A stretch of DNA of 18,612 bases from Moraxellaceae bacterium (lineage in GTDB: Bacteria; Pseudomonadota; Gammaproteobacteria; Pseudomonadales; Moraxellaceae), in the NCBI GenBank assembly GCA_021156385.1, contig JAJNDL010000001.1:1-18612 (forward strand). Reading direction: 5' to 3'. Positions 1-9,781 of this stretch are shown here, one piece after another. The translations under genes and the position numbers were made by a program. Every line of letters starts with the position of its first letter. Positions within the stretch are counted from its first letter, which is position 1. The notes beneath the pieces are model-generated. The model saw nothing but the letters and a program-made list of their open reading frames with translations, made no database searches and was not told where the DNA came from.

Positions 1-627
1 GACGACGGCATCGCTGCCGTTGTCGCCGGCACCGGCGAAAGTGGTGCCGGGGGCATCGGCGCCAGCCGTGGCCTGCGCCGTGACGGCTTCGGCGACCAGA
101 CGCACCAGGCCGACGTTGCTGTTGGAAAGGCCGACCGGGATGTCGGACACCACGAAGACGACGACGGTGTCGTTGTCGTCCAGCACCGGATCATTGGTGC
201 CGGGCACCAGCAGGGTGTCGGTGAGGACGTTGAAGAGGTTGTCGCCGTTGTCCAGGTAAATACGAACGCTGGTCGGGTCGAAGGCGTCGCCGCCCAGGTT
301 GCTGACCGTCGAGAGCGCGTAGGTCTCGCTGCCGTTGCCGGTATTGCTCACGGTGAAGGACAGCACGCGGTTGCTGTCCGGGCTCATGGTGTTGACGTTG
401 CCGGAGTCGTTGGCCGTGATGGTGACGTCGAGGATCTCGTCCACCTGCAGCACCGAGGTGTTGGAGTCCACCGTCTTCGGCCCCTCGAAGGGGTCGGTGT
501 AGGTGGCGGTGGCGACGTTGGTGATGTCGATGCCGGCTGCGGTGCCCAAGGCGTACGCCAGCGGCGTCAGGAAGGTGGCCGCGGCGGTTGCCAGGATGGC
601 CGCGCGAACCCGGAGACTGATTCTCAT
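1..627 (-). CDS. Secreted DUF11-like surface protein, N-terminal part
   Basis: An open frame runs from an ATG at 627 to the window edge without a stop (209 codons), so the C-terminus is missing. Residues 1-26 form a signal peptide: a basic n-region (MRISLRVR), a hydrophobic Ala/Leu core and an AYA cleavage site. The mature part begins with a GIDITNVATATYTDP-type stretch, then a beta-rich, Asp/Asn/Thr/Gly-rich region with VSNTGNGSETY and FDPTSVRIYLD motifs. This pattern is familiar from DUF11/conserved-repeat extracellular proteins of Gram-negative bacteria, which are exported beta-sandwich proteins of mostly unknown role. Such proteins are usually several hundred to thousands of residues long, so much is probably missing. 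The ribosome binding site is weak (AAGAAG about 6 bases upstream). It is transcribed away from the dehydrogenase at 1047. The exact family is inferred from sequence style only. Confidence 0.72.
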   Translation of the reverse strand, partial: MRISLRVRAAILATAAATFLTPLAYALGTAAGIDITNVATATYTDPFEGPKTVDSNTSVLQVDEILDVTITANDSGNVNTMSPDSNRVLSFTVSNTGNGSETYALSTVSNLGGDAFDPTSVRIYLDNGDNLFNVLTDTLLVPGTNDPVLDDNDTVVVFVVSDIPVGLSNSNVGLVRLVAEAVTAQATAGADAPGTTFAGAGDNGSDAVV

Positions 628-732
628 GAATACGTTCTTCTTGCCTTTTTTATTGGGTTTTTCCGTACTTGCCCAGGTTCCGGCCCGGAGTGATATGCCC
701 GTCTCGGACAGAATGTGACGCCCTTCACACTA

Positions 733-762
733 AGGTCTTGGGTACGACGCGTGAGAAGACCT
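733..762. repeat. Inverted repeat AGGTCTT / AAGACCT
   Basis: Seven-base perfect arms at 733-739 and 756-762 are separated by 16 bases, about 106 bases upstream of the secreted-protein start. They could be an operator or the stem of a leader hairpin for that gene. Arms of this length can arise by chance. Confidence 0.3.
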
Positions 763-781
763 CATTTATCCCGGAAATACA

Positions 782-806
782 ATCACTTGGTGATAGATTT
801 TAAATC
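782..806. repeat. Two adjacent palindromes in the AT-rich promoter region
   Basis: ATCAC-TTG-GTGAT (782-794) is followed one base later by GATTT-T-AAATC (796-806). Paired short palindromes in the AT-rich core of a divergent gap are typical of regulator binding sites. No regulator gene is adjacent, so the binding protein cannot be named. Confidence 0.35.
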
Positions 807-846
807 GGTTGCGATAGTACTGATTTATGATGCAGAAGCTGTGCCA

Positions 847-913
847 GCGACGCCGGATGGCTTGCCGGAGGGACGGAAGCTTTGTTCACCCCGATAGGGG
901 GGGTGGTTGTCGC
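847..913. other. Possible three-way-junction RNA fold
   Basis: A closing stem GCGAC (847-851) / GTCGC (909-913) encloses two hairpins: CCGG/CCGG (853-856 with 865-868) and CACCCC/GGGGTG (887-892 with 900-905). The fold would be possible in either strand. It does not match the core of any riboswitch I know, including c-di-GMP-I. Palindromic GC-rich sequence alone could explain it. Confidence 0.2.
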
Positions 914-1032
914 AGTGCATGATCCACGCCGTGCAGGACGCCGTGACGGAGCAGGGAAAATCCTGCCGGTTCCTGAGCCAGATCAAGCGGTCGGCACGCC
1001 GGTGGAGGGACTATGGTTTCTCTTTATATGGC

Positions 1033-1040
1033 AAGGAGGA
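1033..1040 (+). promoter_or_regulatory. Ribosome binding site fixing a GTG start
   Basis: AAGGAGGA lies 6 bases before the GTG at 1047. This decides the start of the dehydrogenase over in-frame codons further upstream. Confidence 0.85.
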
Positions 1041-1046
1041 ATCGCC

Positions 1047-1805
1047 GTGCATGCCAACGACCAGGTCGCCCTCGTGACGGGTGCCGCCACCGGCATCGGG
1101 CTCGCAACCGCCCTCGCCTTCGCCCGCGCCGGCTGCCATGTGGTCCTGGCCGACCGCGATGCCGATCGTGGGGAAGACGCCGCGGAACAGGTCCGGCGCC
1201 TGGGCCGGCGCGCCCTCTTCGTTGCCACCGACGTTGCCGATCCCGGCCAGGTGGAGGAACTGCACCGACAGGCCTTCGCCGCGTTCGGCCGCATCGATGC
1301 CGCCTGCAACAACGCCGGCATCGAGGGTGAAATGGCGCCCACCGCCGACTGCACCCTGGAAAACTTCGACCGCATCATCGGCATCAACCTGCGCGGCCTC
1401 TTCCTCTGCCTGCGCGAGCAACTGCGCATCATGGAGAAGCAGCCGGGCGGTGGTGCCATCGTCAACATGGCGTCGGTGGCGGGACTGGTCGGCTTTGCCG
1501 GGCTGCCTGCCTACTGCGCCTCCAAGGGCGGCGTGGTCCAGCTCACCCGCGCGGCGGCGATCGAATACGCGGAGCGCAACATCCGCGTCAACGCGATCTG
1601 CCCGGGCGCCATCCGCACCGAGATGATCGACCGCATTACCCGGCGCGATCCGGTGTCGGAACAGCAATTCGCCGCGCTGCATCCCATGAACCGCATGGGC
1701 ACGGTGGCGGAAGTCGCCGATGCCGTGGTGTGGCTGTGCTCGCCGCAGGCCGGCTTCGTCACCGGCCAGGCGCTGGCCGTCGACGGCGGACTGGTCGCGC
1801 GCTGA
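1047..1805 (+). CDS. Short-chain dehydrogenase/reductase (classical SDR)
   Basis: A 252-residue NAD(P)-dependent oxidoreductase of the classical SDR family, the usual length. Visible motifs are the cofactor glycine motif TGAATGIG (residues 11-18), NNAG (88-91), and a complete catalytic tetrad N114, S143, Y156 and K160 in the YCASK context. The C-terminal VTGQALAVDGG is typical of the family. An Asp at position 36, at the end of the second beta strand, favours NAD over NADP by the known family rule. The substrate cannot be told from sequence; relatives act as glucose 1-dehydrogenases, 3-oxoacyl reductases or sterol/cyclohexanol dehydrogenases. No signal peptide is seen, so it is cytoplasmic. 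It appears monocistronic: its own ribosome binding site precedes a GTG start and an intrinsic terminator follows 45 bases after the stop. Confidence 0.92.
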   Translation: MHANDQVALVTGAATGIGLATALAFARAGCHVVLADRDADRGEDAAEQVRRLGRRALFVATDVADPGQVEELHRQAFAAFGRIDAACNNAGIEGEMAPTADCTLENFDRIIGINLRGLFLCLREQLRIMEKQPGGGAIVNMASVAGLVGFAGLPAYCASKGGVVQLTRAAAIEYAERNIRVNAICPGAIRTEMIDRITRRDPVSEQQFAALHPMNRMGTVAEVADAVVWLCSPQAGFVTGQALAVDGGLVAR

Positions 1806-1850
1806 CCCGGCGCACTGCTGCAATCCGGGATTTCTCCGGCAGTAAAGCAG

Positions 1851-1873
1851 CCGCGGCAATCGCCGCGGTTTTT
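1851..1873 (+). terminator. Intrinsic terminator after the SDR gene
   Basis: A perfect 7-base-pair GC stem CCGCGGC / GCCGCGG (1851-1857 with 1862-1868) with loop AATC is followed by TTTTT (1869-1873). It serves the plus-strand dehydrogenase. It may also slow the convergent cyclopropane synthase transcript, whose far side shows only a poor U tract. Confidence 0.88.
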
Positions 1874-1915
1874 CATGCCAGATCGGCCACCTGCTACGCC
1901 ACACCCGAAACCCTC

Positions 1916-3097
1916 TCAGGAGTAGAGATCGCGACGCGACCAGGGCAGCTCCTGGCCGCCGTCTTCCTGCGGACGCAGCGCCAGCACCTGGTGCACCTGC
2001 ACCCAGCCGTGACGGAAGGCATAGGCGCAGCCGGCGAGATAAAGACGCCAGAGGCGCAGCGCTTTCTCCGGCAGCAGCCGGCGCGCTTGCGACAGGTGTT
2101 TTTCCAGCGCGGCGCTCCAGCACTCCAGCGTGCGCGCGTAATGCGGCCGCAGGTTCTCCACGTCGGCAATCTCGAGGCCGGCGTCGCACATGCGCGCGAT
2201 GGCGAGCCCGAGATGCGGGATCTCGCCCTGCGGGAACACGTAGCGGTCGATGAAGGCGGCGCCTCCCTTGCCCTGCGGCAGGCGCGCATCGCCGTGACGC
2301 GCGGTGACGCCATGGTCCAGCACCAGGCCGCCGGGACGCACGGCGTCGTGCAGGCGCCGGAAGTACAGCGCGAGGTTGGCGTGGCCGACGTGCTCGGACA
2401 TGCCGATGCTGGCGATCTTGTCGAAGCGGCCGTCGCGCGGCAGCTTGCGGTAATCCAGCATCTCCAGGCGCACCCGCTCCTGCAGGCCCTCCGCCTTCAC
2501 GCGCGCGCGGCCCTGCTCGAGCTGCTGCGGATTCGTGGCGATGCCCAGCACCTTCACGTCGAACTCGCGCGCGGCCAGGCGGGACAGCGCGCCCCAGCCG
2601 CAGCCGAAATCGAGCAGGTGCTCGCCGGGCTGGAGGCGGAGCTTGCGGCAGATGTGGCGCAGCTTGGCGATCTGCGCCGTGGCGAGGCTCTCGCGGCCGG
2701 TCTCGAAATAGGCGCAGGACCAGACCATCTCCGGGTCCAGCCAGAGCCGGTAGAAATCGGTGGCGAGTTCGCCGTGGGCAGCGATGGCGGCCACGTCCGG
2801 CACGCCGCTGCGCCCGTCGCGGACCGCGGGCGGCAGCGGCGCCTTCTCGCCGAGGACGCGGCTCAGGTGGTCGACGATGCCGATCACGTCCATGATGGGC
2901 CCGTCGAGTTCGATGCGTTTTTCCACGTAGGCCTCGGCCAGCTGGTCGAGGCTGGGCTGCTGCGCGAGCAGGCCGGGATCGAGGATGCGCAAGGTCACGC
3001 GCGGCTCGGGGCTGAGCTCCAGCGTTTCGCTTTCCGTCATCTCGATGCGCAGCGGCAAACGCAGCGAGGACAGTTCGGTGGCAAGAGACGCCAGCAT
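1916..3097 (-). CDS. cfa: Cyclopropane-fatty-acyl-phospholipid synthase
   Basis: A 393-residue SAM-dependent enzyme that adds a methylene bridge across cis double bonds of membrane phospholipid acyl chains; E. coli Cfa has 382 residues. The N-terminal lipid-binding domain covers roughly residues 1-100, followed by a Rossmann methyltransferase domain with SAM motif LDFGCGWG (162-169). The residues that hold the catalytic bicarbonate in E. coli Cfa (C139, E239, H266, Y317) appear here as C128 (SCAYF), E235 (SEHVG), H262 and Y320. The usual HYDxGN motif is altered to HGELAT (108-113), so a specialised paralogue is possible. I chose the ATG at 3097 because GGAGG lies 5 bases upstream; a longer start at 3130 has its only SD-like sequence about 18 bases away. 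It lies downstream of the dioxygenase and the small ORF on the same strand. Confidence 0.88.
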   Translation of the reverse strand: MLASLATELSSLRLPLRIEMTESETLELSPEPRVTLRILDPGLLAQQPSLDQLAEAYVEKRIELDGPIMDVIGIVDHLSRVLGEKAPLPPAVRDGRSGVPDVAAIAAHGELATDFYRLWLDPEMVWSCAYFETGRESLATAQIAKLRHICRKLRLQPGEHLLDFGCGWGALSRLAAREFDVKVLGIATNPQQLEQGRARVKAEGLQERVRLEMLDYRKLPRDGRFDKIASIGMSEHVGHANLALYFRRLHDAVRPGGLVLDHGVTARHGDARLPQGKGGAAFIDRYVFPQGEIPHLGLAIARMCDAGLEIADVENLRPHYARTLECWSAALEKHLSQARRLLPEKALRLWRLYLAGCAYAFRHGWVQVHQVLALRPQEDGGQELPWSRRDLYS

Positions 3098-3102
3098 TTC
3101 AA

Positions 3103-3107
3103 CCTCC
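3103..3107 (-). promoter_or_regulatory. Ribosome binding site of the Cfa gene
   Basis: GGAGG followed by the 5-base spacer TTGAA precedes the ATG at 3097. This supports that start over the one 33 bases upstream. Confidence 0.8.
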
Positions 3108-3160
3108 GTGTTGCACGCGGCGCGCGTCATGCCCGCCGCCTGATGAAACCCTCCTGAAAA

Positions 3161-3229
3161 TTAAGCAGTAGAAGCAAGAGTCGGCCGTTGGATCAGCAGG
3201 ACTTTTTTGTTACGCGGGGAAAGTTTCAT
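3161..3229 (-). CDS. Small ORF, 22 residues, unknown
   Basis: An ATG at 3229 is preceded by GAGGAA with a 5-base spacer, which is as good as the ribosome binding sites of the neighbours. The 22-residue product starts MKLSPRNKKVLLIQ and ends in TLASTA with a TAA stop. It is basic in its first half and has no membrane segment. It sits 41 bases after the dioxygenase stop and 63 bases before the Cfa start, all on the same strand, so it would be translated from a shared transcript. It could be a leader peptide influencing cfa translation, a stand-alone microprotein, or chance. I do not recognise the peptide. Confidence 0.4.
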   Translation of the reverse strand: MKLSPRNKKVLLIQRPTLASTA

Positions 3230-3270
3230 TGCTGTTCCTCGTGCATACGGCTGATGGCATGCATCCGCTT

Positions 3271-4050
3271 TCAGTCGAATACGTAACAGTCCATGGCCAG
3301 CGCGCTTCCCGAGAATCCGGCGAAGCGGCGCTGCACCTTTGCATGGGCGCCGGCCGCGCCGCGCGCCACGAACAGGGGCAGCAGGTGCTCCGGCGTGGGG
3401 TGCGCGCGCCGCGCATCCGGCGCCGTTTCCTGCCATGCCGCCAGCGCGGCATCGTCGCGCTGCTGCAGCGCGTCGTGCATCCAGGCCTGGAATGCCTGCA
3501 CATAGTCCAGGCCGCGGTCCTCGGCGAAACCGTCGAAACGGAAGTCGCGCAGGTTGTGGGTGAGGCTGCCGGTGGCCAGCACCAGCACGTTGCGCGCACG
3601 CAGCGGCGCGAGCGCGGCGCCCAGGCGCAGGTGCCAGGCGGCATCGCGCTGCGGCTGCACCGAGAGCTGCGTCACGGGGATGTCCGCGGCCGGATACATG
3701 TGCCGCAGCGGCACCCAGGCACCGTGGTCCAGGCCGCGGTCGGGCGCGAGGCCGACCGGAATGCCGGCGGCGGCGAGCAGGCCGGCGGTGGTCTCGGCCA
3801 GCTCCGGCGCGCCGGGCGCCGGATAGCACAGGCGGTAGAGCTCGGGCGGGAAGCCGCCGAAATCGTGGATGGTCGCAGGCGACGCAGCGAGGGACAGCGC
3901 CGGCTCCGGCGTCGTCCAGTGCGCCGAGACGGCGAGGATGGCGTCCGGGCGCGGCAGTTCCGCGGCGATCCGGCGCCAGGCCGCGCCGGCGGCGCCAGGC
4001 TCGACCGCCTGCATGGGTGAGCCGTGGGAAATGAAGACCGTGGCTTGCAT
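3271..4050 (-). CDS. DODA-type extradiol aromatic ring-opening dioxygenase
   Basis: A 259-residue member of the LigB/DODA superfamily (E. coli YgiD-like, about 260-270 residues). Family members open catecholic rings extradiol to the hydroxyls with a non-haem metal; some act on DOPA. Conserved metal and active-site histidines are visible at H9 (FISHGSP), H44 (SAHW), H109 (LDHGAW) and H165 (GSLTHNL), and the IHDFGGFP motif is at 61-68. The protein has no signal peptide and is presumably cytoplasmic. The ATG at 4050 is chosen because AGGAGG lies 5 bases upstream; an in-frame codon at 4218 would add 56 low-complexity residues that overlap the rluA promoter. The physiological substrate is not evident from the neighbourhood. 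Confidence 0.9.
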   Translation of the reverse strand: MQATVFISHGSPMQAVEPGAAGAAWRRIAAELPRPDAILAVSAHWTTPEPALSLAASPATIHDFGGFPPELYRLCYPAPGAPELAETTAGLLAAAGIPVGLAPDRGLDHGAWVPLRHMYPAADIPVTQLSVQPQRDAAWHLRLGAALAPLRARNVLVLATGSLTHNLRDFRFDGFAEDRGLDYVQAFQAWMHDALQQRDDAALAAWQETAPDARRAHPTPEHLLPLFVARGAAGAHAKVQRRFAGFSGSALAMDCYVFD

Positions 4051-4055
4051 GGAAA

Positions 4056-4061
4056 CCTCCT
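4056..4061 (-). promoter_or_regulatory. Ribosome binding site of the dioxygenase
   Basis: A perfect AGGAGG with spacer TTTCC before the ATG at 4050. It settles the start against the longer in-frame extension. Confidence 0.85.
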
Positions 4062-4097
4062 GGGCAAGGCACCATGATGCGCCGCCCGCGCCCGCCG

Positions 4098-4125
4098 ACA
4101 CAGCCGGGGCCGGGGAAAGCTGTGT
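4098..4125. repeat. Inverted repeat ACACAGC / GCTGTGT
   Basis: Perfect 7-base arms (4098-4104 and 4119-4125) are separated by 14 GC-rich bases. They lie between the dioxygenase start and the rluA promoter, where a divergent operator would be expected. The regulator is unknown. Confidence 0.35.
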
Positions 4126-4155
4126 TCGCCGGCTGCAACAATCGCGCACACGGCC

Positions 4156-4184
4156 ATGACCGCCGCCCTGCCCTGCATTACAAT
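4156..4184 (+). promoter_or_regulatory. Candidate sigma-70 promoter for rluA-rapA
   Basis: -35 ATGACC (4156-4161, four of six consensus bases), a 17-base spacer and -10 TACAAT (4179-4184, five of six). It would give a leader of about 25 bases before the rluA ATG. Confidence 0.45.
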
Positions 4185-4216
4185 CCGCCGCCCCGAAGCC
4201 CGGCCGCCCGACTTCC

Positions 4217-4876
4217 ATGCCCGCACTGCCCGTCCCCCGCCACGACCCGCATGCCTCGGTAGAAGTGCTTTATGCCGATGCCGCGCTGCTGGTCGCGGTG
4301 AAGCCGTCCGGCCTGCTCAGCGTGCCGGGCAAGGGCGACGACAAGCAGGACTGCCTGATCGCGCGGCTGCAGGACGACTGGCCCGGCGCGCGCATCGTGC
4401 ACCGCCTCGACCGCGACACCTCCGGCCTGCTCGTCGTCGCGCGCGATGCCGACGTGCACCGCGAACTCTCCCGCCAGTTCCACGACCGCGAGGTGGAGAA
4501 ATCCTACGTCGCGCTGGTGCTGGGCTCGCCGCAGGAAGACAGCGGCGAGATCGACCTGCCGCTGCGCTACGACCCGCCGACCAAGCCGCGCCACGTCGTC
4601 GACCACGAACTCGGCCAACCCTCGCTGACGTCCTGGCGCGTGCTCGCGCGCGACGAGGGCTTCACGCGTGTCGCGCTGACGCCGCATACCGGACGCTCGC
4701 ACCAGCTGCGCGTGCACATGCTGGCGCTCGGCCATCCCCTCCTCGGCGATTCACTGTATGCCCCGCCCGAGGCGGCGCCCGTCGGCAGCCGCCTCTGCCT
4801 TCATGCAGAAACCCTGGGCTTCGTCCATCCTGTTCATGGCGGTCGCGTGCGTTTCACGCGGCCGGCACCTTTCTAG
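4217..4876 (+). CDS. rluA: Pseudouridine synthase RluA (23S rRNA / tRNA)
   Basis: A 219-residue protein, the same length as E. coli RluA, which isomerises U746 of 23S rRNA and U32 of several tRNAs. The catalytic Asp is D65 in HRLDRDTSG. The KPSGLLSVPG motif (29-38) and the C-terminal GRSHQLRVHMLALGHP and LLGD segments closely resemble E. coli RluA, which separates it from RluC and RluD; there is also no N-terminal S4 domain. The start ATG at 4217 lacks a clear Shine-Dalgarno sequence, but no better in-frame start exists. It is followed after 9 bases by rapA and is probably the first gene of a two-gene operon. Confidence 0.94.
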   Translation: MPALPVPRHDPHASVEVLYADAALLVAVKPSGLLSVPGKGDDKQDCLIARLQDDWPGARIVHRLDRDTSGLLVVARDADVHRELSRQFHDREVEKSYVALVLGSPQEDSGEIDLPLRYDPPTKPRHVVDHELGQPSLTSWRVLARDEGFTRVALTPHTGRSHQLRVHMLALGHPLLGDSLYAPPEAAPVGSRLCLHAETLGFVHPVHGGRVRFTRPAPF

Positions 4877-4885
4877 GAACCGTCA

Positions 4886-7698
4886 ATGTCTGCTGCACTG
4901 TTCACCCCGGCCATCGGCCAGCGCTGGATTTCCGACACCGAAACCGAGCTCGGGCTCGGGGTGATGATCGAGATCGACGCGCGCTCGCTGACCGTGCTTT
5001 TCCCCAAGAGCGAGGAAACGCGCGTGTATGCGCGCAACAACGCACCGCTGTCGCGCATCCGCTTCGTCGCCGGCGATGCCGTGCACGACGTGCAGGGCAA
5101 TGCCTGGCAGGTGCTGGCCGTCGAGGAGCAGCGCGGCCTGCTGCGCTACAGCGTGCGCAGCGAGGACGGCACGGAGGCCGTGCTCAACGAGACGCGCCTT
5201 TCCGCCGACATCCATCTCGCGCGCCCGCAGGAACGCCTGCTCGCCTCGCAGCTCGACAGCAACGAACTCTTCAACCTGCGCGTGCAGGCGCTGCTGCAGC
5301 GCGAGAAGCTGGCGCAGTCGCCGGTGCGCGGCCTGATCGGCCCGCGCGTGGGGCCGGTGCCGCACCAGTTCTACATCGCCCATGAAGTCGGCACGCGGCC
5401 GCAGCCGCGCGTGCTGCTCGGCGACGAGGTCGGCCTCGGCAAGACCATCGAGGCCGGCCTCATCATCCACCGCCAGCTCGCCACGGGCCGCGCGCAGCGC
5501 GTGCTCATCCTGGTGCCGGAGAACCTGCAGTACCAGTGGCTGGTGGAGATGCGCCGCCGCTTCAACCTGAATGCCGCGCTCTTCGACCTCGAGCGCTGCG
5601 CCGCGCTGCGCGAGAGCGAAGGCGATGCCAATCCCTTCGAGTCCGAGCAGGTCGTGCTGATGGCGCAGGAACTCGCCGTCGACCATCCGCACATCGCGGA
5701 CGCGCTGCAGTATGCCGGCTGGGACCTGCTGGTGGTGGACGAAGCCCACCACCTCGAGTGGTCGCCCGAGGCGGCCAGCCCCGCCTACGAATTCGTGGCC
5801 GCGCTCGCCGCGAAAACACCGGGCGTGCTGCTGCTCACCGCCACGCCCGAGCATCTCGGCGTCGCCAGCCATTTCGCGCGCCTGCGCCTGCTCGATCCCG
5901 CGCGCTACCACGACCTGCAGCAATTCCTCGCGGAGGAAAAGCATTTCGAGGCCGTGGCGACGGCCGCCGGCGAGCTGCTCGGCGCCGGTGGCGTTTCCGC
6001 CGCTTCCGTTGCCACGCTGCGCGAAAAACTGCCGGAGCAGTTGCTGGCCGACCTCGACAGCGAAGACGGCCGCCGGGCCGCCCTCGCCGCCCTGCTCGAC
6101 CGCCACGGCACCGGCCGCGTGCTGTTCCGCAACACGCGCGAGGCCATCGGCGGCTTTCCTGCCCGCAAGTGCCTGCCCGTGGCACTGGAGGGCGACACCG
6201 GCGGCGGCGACCTCCTGCACTCGCTCTATCCGGAGACCTTCTACGCGGAGGACTGGGTCGGCGGCGATGCCCGCGTGCACTGGCTCACCGGCCTGCTGAA
6301 GGAGCTGAAGCGCGAGAAGGTGCTGCTGATCTGCCGCTCCAGCCCCGTCGCGCTCGCCCTCGAGGAATACCTGCGCCTCAAGCAGGGCATCCGCACCTCC
6401 GTCTTCCATGAAGGCATGAGCCTGCTGGAGCGCGACCGCGCCGCCGCGTATTTCGCCGACAGCGAATACGGCGCGCAGATCCTGCTCTGCTCCGAGATCG
6501 GTTCCGAAGGCCGCAACTTCCAGTTCGCGCACCACCTGGTGCTGTTCGACCTGCCGCTCGATCCGGAGCTTCTCGAACAGCGCATCGGCCGTCTCGACCG
6601 CATCGGCCAGCGCGAGACCATCAAGCTGCACGTGCCGTATTTTTCCGGCAGCGCGCAGGAGCGCCTGTTCCGCTGGTATCACGAGGGCCTCGACGCCTTC
6701 GAGAGCATCAGCCCCTCGGCGCGCACGCTGCTCGAGCAGTTCCGCGAGCGCCTGCTGCGCGGCCTCGTGCAGGGCGGCGCCGATTTCAGCGCGCTGCTGG
6801 CGGAAGCGAAACAGCAGCGCCTGGCGCTGGTCGTCGAGCTCGAGAAGGGCCGTGACCGGCTCATCGAGTTCAATTCCTGCCGCAAGGACGAGGCGGCACG
6901 GCTCATCGACACGCTGGCCGCGCAGGACGCCGATGCGGCGCTGCCCGATTTCCTGGAGCGCGCCTGGTCGGCCTTCGGCGTCGACCAGGAGGAGCAGCTG
7001 GAGAACCACCTGCACATCCTGCGACCCGGCGACCACCAGCTCCTGGAAGGCTTCCCCGGCCTCGATCCAGACGGCATGACGGTGTCGTTCAGCCGCAGCT
7101 ATGCGCTGGCGCGCGAGGATGTGCACTTCCTGAGCTGGGAACACCCCATGGCGGCCGGCCTGCTCGATCTCTTCCTCACCCAGGAATTCGGCAACGCCAA
7201 CGTCGCGCTGTTGCGCAACAAGGGCGTCAAGGCCGGTACCGTGCTGCTCGAGACCTTCTTCCGCGCCGAAGTCGTGGCACCGCCGGGCCTCAATGTCGAG
7301 GCGGCCCTGCCCTCCCTCGCACAGCGCGTGCTGCTCGACCAGAACGGTCGCGACCTCTCCGGCCAGGTCGCGCACGACGTTCTCGCGCGCCAGCTGCAGC
7401 CGCTGGAGAAAGCCGTGTGCCGCCAGATCGTGAAATCGCAGCAGGAAGCGCTGGAGGCGCTGCTGGCCCTGGCCGAGCGCAGTGCCACGGCGCAGCTGCC
7501 GGCGCTGCGCGAGGCGGCGCTGGAGACCTGGCGTGCGCGCAACGGTGCCGAGATCGAGCGCCTGCGCGCGCTGGCGGCCGTGAACCCGGGCGTACGCCCC
7601 GAAGAAATCCGCGTGCTGGAAAGACGGCTGGCGGAGGGTGAGAAGGCGCTGGCCGGACTGCGCCTCACGGCGCACGCCGTGCGTCTGATCGTCGCCGC

Positions 7699-7702
<4 letters not shown>
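4886..7702 (+). CDS. rapA: RNA polymerase-associated ATPase RapA (HepA)
   Basis: A 938-residue Swi2/Snf2-type ATPase that binds RNA polymerase and helps recycle it after termination; E. coli RapA has 968 residues. The N-terminal Tudor-like part precedes the helicase core, with Walker A in GDEVGLGKTIEAG (179-191, Lys186), Walker B DEAHH (285-289) and motif VI EQRIGRLDRIGQ (564-575). The C-terminal spacer and effector regions follow. The ribosome binding site AGGA (4875-4878) overlaps the rluA stop codon, which points to coupled translation. E. coli also has rapA and rluA as neighbours, but with rapA first. The stop TAG (7700-7702) shares bases with the stop of the convergent kinase gene. Confidence 0.95.
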
Positions 7703-9765
<2,063 letters not shown>

Positions 9766-9781
9766 GCCTACTCCACTGCTG

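Larger units (their letters stand above)
628..1046. other. Divergent intergenic region (419 bases)
   Basis: This gap separates two divergently transcribed genes and must hold both promoters. The part from about 750 to 840 is clearly AT-richer than its surroundings. It contains two adjacent short palindromes (782-806) and a TATGAT hexamer at 826-831 that could be a -10 box for the plus strand, although I find no matching -35. A 7-base inverted repeat lies at 733-762 and a possible folded RNA at 847-913. A small hairpin GCAGG/CCTGC spans 951-966. I see no convincing coding frame here; the open frames in this stretch lack ribosome binding sites. Confidence 0.6.

Noticed and set aside
882..1046. 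Upstream N-terminal extension of the dehydrogenase
   Set aside because: The extra residues match nothing in the SDR family, and the AAGGAGGA site is spaced for the GTG at 1047.
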